In this document: piece after piece, positions 6,327 through 13,481 of the stretch | Layout of the letters: the number at the start of each line of letters is the position of its first letter | Position numbering within the stretch: position 1 is the first letter of the stretch | From: an uncultured Ruminococcus sp. | GTDB taxonomy: Bacteria; Bacillota; Clostridia; Oscillospirales; Ruminococcaceae | Direction: 5' to 3' | Assembly: GCA_900543105.1 (NCBI GenBank) | Contig: UQQA01000048.1 | Span: 1 to 16,270, forward strand | Length of the DNA: 16,270 bases | Notes under the pieces: generated by a model | What the model saw: only the letters and a program-made list of their open reading frames with translations | What the model was told of the DNA's origin: nothing | Database searches by the model: none | Translations under genes and position numbers: made by a program

Positions 6327-8069
6327 TTAACCAAGTCTGCCTTCGTCCGCAAGGTATATCTCTTCTGCGGATTTGCCTTCAGTTTCAAAGATAATGATCG
6401 TATTCACTCCCTTTTTCAGCAAAGGCGCAGGCAGATACAGCCTCTTCTGAGGACCTATATCCCAGAAACGTCCCAGATTAAATCCGTTTACAAAAGCACA
6501 GCCCTTGCCAAATCCGTCCAGCTCAAGGAACGTATCACAAAGTTCATCGGCTTCAAATTCAAATCTGAAAAATGCAGGAACGCCCTCGGAATATCCCTCA
6601 TCAAAGCTTAGTTTTCCTATCTGTTCTTCATCAAGAGGGAGCGGAAAGATCTCAAAGCCGAACTGTCGGTGATCGTTTATCTTAACACCGCCAGAAATGC
6701 CCTTTCTCTGATTTTCAAGACCTGTTCCAAAGTTTTCACGCCCGATATTCTCGCAAAGCAGGTCAATAATTCCGCCTGTACGCTTTTCATTCGGCTCAAA
6801 TTTTTCGTGAATATTTTCTGCAAAGGCAGTATAAACATATTCACCGTTGTGATAGCACTCTATTCTGTCGGCAGCGTTTTCCATGCGTATCTCGTTCACC
6901 GTCTCGCCGTCCCTGATTTTGGTGCGGTATAAAATATATCCGTAATTCTGTCCGATCTCCTCCATTGTCAGCGGATAATTTGAACAAACAAGCTCGGAAA
7001 TTTTTTCAAGGACTGAGAACAGATCAGCTTTGCCCGTGCAGGGAATTTTTCCGTAAGCCTTCCGTTTAATATTTGTTGTAAGAGGTATCTCCGCTATGTC
7101 TGTATATTTTGAGATAACGTCCCTGCAAAGCCTGTATTTTTCGGTTATCTGTCCGTCCTCCGTGAGAGGAGCGTCATAATCGTATGAGGTCACGTCCCCT
7201 GTTCTGCTTCCGCCGTTTCTGCCGCTCATAAAACCGAAATTGGTGCCGCCCTCAAACATATAGAAATTAACGCTGCCCCGTTTCAGCAGCTCGTCAAGCT
7301 CCGCCGCCGCCTTTTCGGGAGAAGTTGTGTGATGCTCATCTCCCCATGCGTCAAACCAGCCGTTCCAGAATTCCATACACATAAGGGGCTTGTCATCACC
7401 GATGAATTTTTTCATCTGACTAAACTGCCACTCTGCCCCGGAGCCGAAATTTCCCGTAGGCAGCGCACCGTCCACCATTCCCGATTTGTATATCGGCTCA
7501 CTCCATGGACCGTCCGAGGTTACAAAGGGAACGGTTATACCAAGCTCTCTCATAGTATCACGGAGAAATTCAAGATACGCCTTATCGTTGCCGTAATAGC
7601 CGTACTCGTTCTCGATCTGCATTAAAATTATATTGCCGCCCCTGTCTATCTGATAAGGCACCAGCTTCGGGATAAGCTCACTGTAATAATTCTTTACAGC
7701 ATTAAGATACGGTTCATAGCTGCACCGAAGCCGCATATTCCTGTCACGAAGGAGCCATGCAGGCAGACCGCCGAATTCCCATTCCGAGCAGATATAGGGT
7801 GAAGGTCGAATTATTATATAAAGTCCCAATTCCTGTGCTGTTTCGATAAATCGGCATATATCACGCATTCCCTCCCAAATAAACTGTCCCCTGTTCGGTT
7901 CGTGAAAATTCCAAGGGATATAGGTTTCAACAGTATTGCAGCCCATATTCACAAGTTTTTCAAGTCTGTCCTGCCAATATTCGGGAACGGTTCGGAAGTA
8001 ATGGAATGCTCCCGAAATTATTTTAAACGGCTTTCCGTTCAGATAGAATTTATCATTTATTTCAAACAT
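6327..8069 (-). CDS. GH35 beta-galactosidase, cytoplasmic
   Basis: This is a 580-residue glycoside hydrolase of family 35. The N-terminal TIM barrel opens with the typical FKIISGAFHYFR. The proton donor is Glu155 (in MQIENEYG) and the nucleophile Glu233 (in MCMEFWNGWFDAWG), and the family segment FYMFEGGTNFGFM is present. A C-terminal beta-sandwich jelly-roll region ends in the usual GFNLGRFWDIGPQKRLYLP. It should remove terminal beta-galactose from a galactoside. No signal peptide is visible, so it probably acts in the cytoplasm on an imported product. ATG 8069 was chosen because GAGG lies 6 nt before it; the TTG at 8081 overlaps the upstream stop codon and has no ribosome site. The gene begins 8 nt after the GH59 gene, so the two form an operon. 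No clear terminator follows, so some transcripts may read on into the ROK gene. Confidence 0.93.
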   Translation of the reverse strand: MFEINDKFYLNGKPFKIISGAFHYFRTVPEYWQDRLEKLVNMGCNTVETYIPWNFHEPNRGQFIWEGMRDICRFIETAQELGLYIIIRPSPYICSEWEFGGLPAWLLRDRNMRLRCSYEPYLNAVKNYYSELIPKLVPYQIDRGGNIILMQIENEYGYYGNDKAYLEFLRDTMRELGITVPFVTSDGPWSEPIYKSGMVDGALPTGNFGSGAEWQFSQMKKFIGDDKPLMCMEFWNGWFDAWGDEHHTTSPEKAAAELDELLKRGSVNFYMFEGGTNFGFMSGRNGGSRTGDVTSYDYDAPLTEDGQITEKYRLCRDVISKYTDIAEIPLTTNIKRKAYGKIPCTGKADLFSVLEKISELVCSNYPLTMEEIGQNYGYILYRTKIRDGETVNEIRMENAADRIECYHNGEYVYTAFAENIHEKFEPNEKRTGGIIDLLCENIGRENFGTGLENQRKGISGGVKINDHRQFGFEIFPLPLDEEQIGKLSFDEGYSEGVPAFFRFEFEADELCDTFLELDGFGKGCAFVNGFNLGRFWDIGPQKRLYLPAPLLKKGVNTIIIFETEGKSAEEIYLADEGRLG

Positions 8070-8075
8070 TTCGCA

Positions 8076-8079
8076 CCTC
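8076..8079 (-). promoter_or_regulatory. Ribosome binding site that decides the GH35 start
   Basis: GAGG overlaps the stop codon of the GH59 gene and stands 6 nt before ATG 8069, which favours that ATG over TTG 8081 and suggests translational coupling. Confidence 0.65.
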
Positions 8080-10663
8080 AATATTCTATTGCGTCAACAG
8101 TATAGGAACCGCCTATGACCTTGATCTTTACCGTGTGTTCGCCCTCGGGAACCTCCGCAGAATAGCTGCACTGTCTTGCAAGTGCTCCCCAAGGATTTTT
8201 CTTTGTTTCAAGCAATTCTCCGTCAACATAAACTTCAATATCCGCAGGGTCGGTCTGACCGATTATCGCAAAACGATCGCCCGTAAAGCTGAACTCAAAG
8301 CTCTTTTCGCCCGTATCTCCCTCGGCAATTTCCGCACGGGAAATTGTTCTGTTGAAATTAAGATAGCTGTCGGGAACGGTTCTGTACCAGTCACCGTTAT
8401 AGGTAACGGACGGATCGTGATCGTCAACTCTTGTAATTGTGGGTTTGCAGCCGTCCACAGGAGATATTTTCATATTGTCAAAAATATTGTTGTAAAGACC
8501 GCTGCCGATCGAAACTCGTCCCGAATTTGCAAAAGCAATATCATCGTCAAAGGCGGTCAGCTCTGTACCGTCAAGCTCTGCGGATATATGCTTTCCTGCG
8601 GCGGTGATTCTTACCGTATGCCATACCGAACTGTCAAAGCCGTCAATTTCTCCGCTGTCTGCTGTCTGTGCATTCTTTTTAAGCTCCCATTTTCCGTTAG
8701 GATATACTCTTATGCTGTAGCCGTTTTCCGCTGACCATGAATCAAGCTCTGCTGTGAGATAGCGAACGCCAAGCGCAATATAATTATCCGCAGCACTATC
8801 CGCAAGCTTAAAATCTATTTCCGCAGAATAATTTGCCCAGCGGTCATCGCCGAGAGAGGTAATGGGATTGGGAGTACCTCTGTAACGCCAATCGGTAGGC
8901 TTGTTATCGGCATTTATCATCTGCATCAGCACCTTGTTTCCGTCAATTTCCGAAACCTCAAAGGCTCCGCCCTGATCGGTAGTGTAAAGGGGAGCGTTTC
9001 CTCTTGCAGAGAGAAATTCTTCGGAGTATTCAAAATCGTCGGAATAATTTATATCAAGGGGAATATCATCATACCTGCAGTTGTAAACGGAAGTATCTGC
9101 GGTATTGTCAAGAGTTGTAACAGTAACTATGGAATAAGGCTTTACCTCGATAGAATAGGAATATTTTTCCTCGGCTTCAACAGGACGAAAGGTGCCGATG
9201 TTCCTGAAATAATTTTCGTCGTAAGCCTGACCCTCATCGGGACCTCTTGTTTCCCAAATTGTGAACGGTGCTTCTGCCTGCTTCATATTTTCAAGGGTAA
9301 AGGTATAATTGCGCTGCTCCTCGCTGTCGTTGCAGATGATGATAGAATAATCTCCCGTTTCCGTATCGGTAACGGCCATATAATTGTTAGTTGACTCGGA
9401 AATGTAGTGATTTTCCTTGCCGTCACCATAGCAGGCACTGTCGATAAATCTCCAGCCGTTCTTTATAAAATGGGTGAAATGTGCGGAAGTCCATACACCG
9501 CAGTCCGCTTCATAATAACCGCTCCAAGGGTTCTGTGCATTTATCAGTGATTTTGGAAAATATTTTGCTCCCGAATAATACGCTGCCACAGCAGGCTGAT
9601 ACTCATACATGGTCATTCTGCCGTTGTAATAACCGTTGATGATGCGATTGCATACGTCAAGAGCACCGTTTGTGCCGTTAATGCCGCTGCCGTTGCTTTG
9701 CACCGCCAGCTTTGCAATATTCGTGGAAGCAACTCCCTCGGAATACCAGATCTCTTTGCCATAGTTTTTGTTCAGAAGCTTAGCCTTTTCGCTTGCCCAA
9801 GTGTTATAATGCTCGGCAAGAATATCAACTGCGTTTCGCAGAGCTTCGTTATCTGTCATTTCGTCTGCGATCTTCCATGAACCTATCTCATCGGAAGCAA
9901 CTATCTTTATCGCACCGTAATCGTACCGCTCATCAGTTTCATTTTCCAGCCTGTCGGCAAAATATATTATCCAATCGGTGTCCACCTTTTCTGCCTCGTT
10001 AGCGTCGGCACTGATGTGGGTGAATTTCATTCCGTATGTATCGAACGCACCTTCAATAGCAGCCTTATACCATTTGTATCTTGCTTCAAAGCCTGCCTCC
10101 ATGGACTCAGCAAATGCGTCTGTTACCCACTTTGGCTCTCCCCAGCGGAGCAGATCAACGGTAATATCGGGATTTATGGAGAGAGCGTCCGCCGCAAACA
10201 TAAAGCCTGCACCCCTTGTAACGTCCGCTTCTTCATCGGCTGAACGCATTATACAAGGCTCTGTACCCGATGAAGAATTAACGTCCGTGCCGAATTCAAT
10301 CTTAACGTGAGTAAGACCTGCGCCGTAATCGGGCTTGAACAGCAGGTTCATTATCTCCCAATATGCATCGGGGTTTTCCGTTTTGTAGTCCATAAGAAGA
10401 CGTGAGGAATTGTTTCCCGTTATAACGCCCAGACCACGCCACACCGTACCCTTGTCCATATTTGTTGTGTTTCCGTCAACAGTAACAGATTTGTAAGCTG
10501 TGTTCACACTTGCAAGCGGTATTTCCTTTTCTGCTGTTGTTTCAGTTGTCTGCATAGCAGTTTCCTCCGTTTCAGCTTGATTTTTACTGTCCGTACATCC
10601 GCTTAAAGCGATGGGAATCATTGCTGTACATACTGCAGACGCTATAATTTTTTTGATATTCAT
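8078..10663 (-). CDS. Lipoprotein GH59 galactocerebrosidase-like beta-galactosidase
   Basis: The 861-residue protein starts with a lipoprotein signal (hydrophobic stretch 5-20, lipobox ALSGC, lipidated Cys23) and a Thr/Glu-rich linker. It should therefore be anchored outside on the membrane. Residues about 58-400 match the TIM barrel of glycoside hydrolase family 59: WRGLGVITGNNSSRLLMDY, then LLFKPDYGAGLTHVKIEFG, then NPWSGYYEADCGVWTSAHFT. The catalytic pair is Glu223 in DANEAE (proton donor) and Glu309 in WYSEG (nucleophile), corresponding to Glu182 and Glu258 of mammalian GALC (mature-protein numbering). A beta-sandwich (400-515) and a LamG-like lectin domain (about 538-735) follow, as in GALC. 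An extra C-terminal jelly-roll-like module (741-861, with VYVDGELLET and EGEHTVKIKVIGGSYTVDAIEY split between two strands) is probably a carbohydrate-binding module. ATG 10663 has AAGGAG 8 nt upstream. The natural substrate is unknown; a beta-galactoside, galactolipid or galactosyl-polyol are options. Confidence 0.9.
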   Translation of the reverse strand: MNIKKIIASAVCTAMIPIALSGCTDSKNQAETEETAMQTTETTAEKEIPLASVNTAYKSVTVDGNTTNMDKGTVWRGLGVITGNNSSRLLMDYKTENPDAYWEIMNLLFKPDYGAGLTHVKIEFGTDVNSSSGTEPCIMRSADEEADVTRGAGFMFAADALSINPDITVDLLRWGEPKWVTDAFAESMEAGFEARYKWYKAAIEGAFDTYGMKFTHISADANEAEKVDTDWIIYFADRLENETDERYDYGAIKIVASDEIGSWKIADEMTDNEALRNAVDILAEHYNTWASEKAKLLNKNYGKEIWYSEGVASTNIAKLAVQSNGSGINGTNGALDVCNRIINGYYNGRMTMYEYQPAVAAYYSGAKYFPKSLINAQNPWSGYYEADCGVWTSAHFTHFIKNGWRFIDSACYGDGKENHYISESTNNYMAVTDTETGDYSIIICNDSEEQRNYTFTLENMKQAEAPFTIWETRGPDEGQAYDENYFRNIGTFRPVEAEEKYSYSIEVKPYSIVTVTTLDNTADTSVYNCRYDDIPLDINYSDDFEYSEEFLSARGNAPLYTTDQGGAFEVSEIDGNKVLMQMINADNKPTDWRYRGTPNPITSLGDDRWANYSAEIDFKLADSAADNYIALGVRYLTAELDSWSAENGYSIRVYPNGKWELKKNAQTADSGEIDGFDSSVWHTVRITAAGKHISAELDGTELTAFDDDIAFANSGRVSIGSGLYNNIFDNMKISPVDGCKPTITRVDDHDPSVTYNGDWYRTVPDSYLNFNRTISRAEIAEGDTGEKSFEFSFTGDRFAIIGQTDPADIEVYVDGELLETKKNPWGALARQCSYSAEVPEGEHTVKIKVIGGSYTVDAIEY

Positions 10664-10722
10664 AAGCGCATCTCCTTAAAAGGATTATTTACAATATTTT
10701 AGCTGAATTTATGGAATACTGC

Positions 10723-10728
10723 ATTATA
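10723..10728 (-). promoter_or_regulatory. Candidate -10 of the GH59-GH35 operon
   Basis: TATAAT is perfect on the minus strand, but 17 bp upstream only TTTCTA is found. This poor -35 suits a promoter that needs an activator. TAAAAT at 10701-10696 is a second possible -10. Confidence 0.4.
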
Positions 10729-10730
10729 TT

Positions 10731-10762
10731 ATCTGCTATTTATTATAGAAAATCTGCTGTTT
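10731..10762. promoter_or_regulatory. Direct-repeat binding site, probably for the divergent AraC regulator
   Basis: ATCTGCTATTT (10731-10741) and ATCTGCTGTTT (10752-10762) match at 10 of 11 positions and start 21 bp apart, i.e. two helical turns. This is the layout of AraC-type half-sites. The site lies between the two divergent genes, just upstream of the GH59 -10 and the AraC-gene -35. Confidence 0.55.
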
Positions 10763-10766
10763 TTTG

Positions 10767-10795
10767 TTGTAAATTATCCCGATGTGTGATATGAT
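10767..10795 (+). promoter_or_regulatory. Promoter of the AraC-family gene
   Basis: TTGTAA (10767-10772), a 17-bp spacer and TATGAT (10790-10795). Initiation near 10802 would leave a leader of only about nine bases, so the true start site may differ. Confidence 0.45.
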
Positions 10796-10810
10796 AAAAA
10801 GGGTGATAAA

Positions 10811-11596
10811 ATGGCAATTATAGAACACGCAGGATATTATGAAAATCCCATGTACAATGTCTGTCATACTCATACGTCATGCGAGATCATGCACATCGTA
10901 AGCGGCAAAGTGAACATTGTCACCGGAGATATTATATCTGTTCTTTCCGACGGAGATTCTGCGCTTATAAAAAGCAGACAGCTTCATGATGTAACTGTAG
11001 AAAAGGATATAGAGTACAAGCGATTTATTACAATAATAAACCCGTGGGAGCTGAAAAATCAGCTTAGCCGTCCCGATCTATTTTCAATGCTTACAGATAC
11101 AAGCAAAGGCGGGATCATCGTGATAAAAAATAAGCCCGAAATTCGGTCGGGCTTTGAAAAAATGGCTGATATATTTTCGTATGGCGGAAATATTTACTCG
11201 GAGCTTAGTGCGGCACTTGATATCGTGTCGGAATTTTTCGATGTTTGCAGACCACAGAATGAAAAAACTGCTAAGCGTTCGGGAAAAATTCTTTCGGAAA
11301 AGGTCAGGACGTATATTGAGCAAAATTATGCGGGCAGCATAAAAATTGAGGATATTGCCGCCGATAATTTTATCAGCGAGGGTTATCTTTCTCACGCATT
11401 CAAGGCGGAAACGGGAATGTCACCCCGTGAATATCTTACCCACATACGCTGCACAAGAGCTTGTGAGCTTATACGATATACCGGCATGAAGCTGTCCGAT
11501 ATTGCCGCAAACACAGGATTTTGCAGCCAGAGCGACATGAGCAGAAAAATCAGAGAATGCTATGGAGTTACTCCGTCTGAAATCAGATTTGGATAA
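10811..11596 (+). CDS. AraC-family transcriptional regulator with cupin sensor
   Basis: The 261-residue protein has an N-terminal cupin-like half (about 1-130, with CHTHTSCEIMHIVSG at 18-32 and histidines H19 and H21) that would sense a sugar. The C-terminal AraC-type double helix-turn-helix spans about 162-261. The first HTH is IKIEDIAADNFISEGYLSHA and the second LSDIAANTGFCSQSDMSRK, ending in the family signature YGVTPSEIR. The ATG at 10811 has AAGGG 7 nt before it. It is transcribed divergently from the GH59-GH35 operon across a 147-bp gap holding direct repeats suited to this family, so it most likely activates that operon. The C-terminus is complete, but no terminator follows: the stop codon directly abuts a broken mobile-element remnant. 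Confidence 0.9.
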   Translation: MAIIEHAGYYENPMYNVCHTHTSCEIMHIVSGKVNIVTGDIISVLSDGDSALIKSRQLHDVTVEKDIEYKRFITIINPWELKNQLSRPDLFSMLTDTSKGGIIVIKNKPEIRSGFEKMADIFSYGGNIYSELSAALDIVSEFFDVCRPQNEKTAKRSGKILSEKVRTYIEQNYAGSIKIEDIAADNFISEGYLSHAFKAETGMSPREYLTHIRCTRACELIRYTGMKLSDIAANTGFCSQSDMSRKIRECYGVTPSEIRFG

Positions 11597-11915
11597 CGTA
11601 CTTTGTTAGGGTATCAAAGAAAATCGACAGCTTGAACCCACGATACTCGCCCATATCAAGTGTCCTACCCTGCATTTGCAGATATGAGAGATTTAAGCTT
11701 TGTGTCTGCTTTCTTTCGATCATTACTCACTGTTCCCATAATAGTGACAGGGTGACTTTCCTTGCCGTCCCTCATCAACAGCCATGGGAGCCTTGCTTAC
11801 AGTATCAACATCCTTTTAGAGATACAAGGTCTATCTTCGAAAGTGCTTTTATCTCCTCATTTTCTTCAGTCAGCCGTATGTTGCCGCTGACATCGGAGGT
11901 AGAAACAGCTTTTTT
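11597..11915 (-). pseudogene. Distal C-terminal remnant of a SNF2 helicase/methylase-type protein
   Basis: No intact gene lies here, but minus-strand segments in successive frames join into one protein: SGNIRLTEENEEIKAL, then DVDTVSKAPMAVDE, then VTIMGTVSNDRKKADTKL, then RTLDMGEYRGFKLSIFFDTL. The last two resemble the extreme C-terminus of the large mobile-element helicase/N6-methylase proteins, judged from memory of the family. The breaks fit extra bases at 11814-11817 (T4 on +), 11765-11772 and 11668-11670 (CCC on +). The remnant stops within a few bases of the AraC stop codon, so the last ~20-30 residues are missing. The frames are seen directly; the family link is moderately sure. Confidence 0.6.
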
Positions 11916-11954
11916 TGATATACATATATCATAATATATACATTGTAGAAAATT

Positions 11955-11981
11955 GAGGATATGCCTTTATTGTATATCCTC
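11955..11981 (-). terminator. Possible weak terminator hairpin inside the remnant region
   Basis: GAGGATAT (11955-11962) pairs with ATATCCTC (11974-11981) around an 11-base loop. On the minus strand it is followed by AATTTTCT, a poor T tract. It lies downstream of the main helicase fragment. Confidence 0.35.
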
Positions 11982-12000
11982 TACCAAAACCAACGTAAAA

Positions 12001-13414
12001 TCACCATTTCCCGTAAGCTCCTCTTGTTATGTTGAGATTTCCTGCGCACAAAGCCTTTACCTCGGCATAATCAAGAGCCTGTTCATAAATATCGGCACAG
12101 GTCCTCTCAGGCGTTTTTTGAAGTCATAACCTGACTTATGAAACGCTGCTTGTTTTCAAGCATCTGGTAAAGATACGCATCAAAAGTCTTATCTGTAACA
12201 TAACGGTATATCTGCACTTCGGGATTTCCATTACCCTGACGTTCGATTCGACCATTGCGCTGTTCCATGTCGGACGGACGCATAGGTGCGTCAAGGTGGT
12301 GCAGAGCAATCTTTTTTTTCTGAGCGTTCATACCCGCTCCGCACTTGCTTGTACTGCCAAGGAGAATACGAACATCGCCTGCGTTCATCTGATTGAAAAG
12401 CTTCTGCTTCTGTTCGGGAGTATCATAATCGTGAATAAATGCGACCTCATTTTCCGGAACTCCCTTTGCGACCAGCTTATTCTTTATATCATCATAAACA
12501 TTAAATTCTTTGGGCGGCATATTCTCTACGGGTGACATTGCAAGTTTTTCAAGCAGTTCATCGGAATGTTCCGTGTTGAATTTGCCGTTCTCAAAGACTG
12601 CAGCCTCGGATATTATCTTTGTCATATCCTCAGAAGGTCTGCGAATAACGGCAATATCGCCGTTTATCAGCTTGTCCTGTTCTTCCGTTGCGTTCTTATC
12701 AACGTGCTTTTTTATATCTGCAAAGTCCCACTCCTTCTTAATACCCGTTTTCTTTCGGATAATATCAAATCCAAGTGATTTCGCGTTATCGGGACGATAT
12801 ATAGCGAACCTATCCTGACGTGTTTCTGATTTTGGAATAGAGAGGTCACAGAATATACACTGCGTACTGCGCTTATCGGAAGCTTGGGAATATATATCAA
12901 ACACATTGCCTACACACAAATTAACCTTGCTTTCCGGATAATCGGGAAGTGTAGGATTGAGCAAACGCTGGTCAAGACCTATTTTTCGACCGTCAGAAGT
13001 GATTTTGAGCATATTATCTTCACGGGGATCAACATTTCCGCTGCGAATAACAGCTGCTCTCTTTCCGAGAGATTTTATAGCCCTTTTCTGTATTTTGGAA
13101 GGCTTTGCTACGATTTCCTTTACAACAGCATCAGGCTTTTCAAGGTCAAGGGTATCAGCGGTACGAATATCGGCAGCTTCTTTGAATATCGCCATCAATT
13201 CGGGAAGGTTAGTAAACTTTGCAAATCTTGTTTTGAGCTGATACTTACCGTCACTTTCCGGTTTAAGTTCATAATCGGTCTTGACCTCGCCAAAATCGGC
13301 AGCCCATTCGTCAAAATGATTGATGCCGCAGTCTTTCAGCATACCTGCCTGCAAATACCTCATCATGGTATAAAGCTCGCACATTGAATTCGAGATGGGC
13401 GTGCCTATACTCAC
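12001..13414 (-). pseudogene. Truncated and frameshifted SNF2-type helicase (C-terminal half)
   Basis: The main frame (12107-13414, 435 codons from a GTG that is probably not a true start) is the second RecA-like lobe of a SNF2/DEAD-type helicase. It resembles those fused to N6-DNA-methylase in very large mobile-element proteins. It opens in the conserved GTPISNSM, then has FAKFTNLPELM, ITSDGRKIGLDQRL, motif V (GSTSKCGAGMN, about 353-363) and motif VI (QRNGRIERQGN, about 385-395). The Walker A and DExH lobe is absent, so it cannot be an active ATPase. At the 3' end the frame stops early, but one base less in the A6 run (T6 at 12114-12119 on +) restores PERTCADIYEQALDYAEV and KALCAGN up to 12001. 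The 5' break lies beside a serine recombinase gene. It is a relic of a mobile element. Confidence 0.85.
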
Positions 13415-13442
13415 AAGGTATATACTATATTTTCCTTAATAT

Positions 13443-13479
13443 ACCGCCGGAGAATACCGTTTCTCTCCGACGGTTTTTT
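13443..13479 (+). terminator. Rho-independent terminator on the + strand with no gene in front
   Basis: An 11-bp stem with one mismatch (13443-13453 with 13464-13474, ACCGCCGGAGA against TCTCCGACGGT), a 10-base loop and six T residues at 13474-13479. On the minus strand no T run follows, so it is not a good terminator for the recombinase gene. It lies between the recombinase and the helicase fragment. Confidence 0.6.
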
Positions 13480-13481
13480 CA

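Noticed and set aside
8135..8734. 199-codon + strand frame inside the GH59 gene
   Set aside because: Antisense shadow of the lectin and C-terminal domains; no ribosome site, no recognisable motif.
11632..11934. 100-codon + strand frame after the AraC gene
   Set aside because: The minus strand over the same bases carries recognisable segments of the helicase/methylase C-terminus; no ribosome site on +.
12107..13414. Intact 435-residue helicase gene
   Set aside because: The frame starts inside a conserved helicase motif without a ribosome site, lacks the ATP-binding lobe, and its 3' homology continues in another frame.
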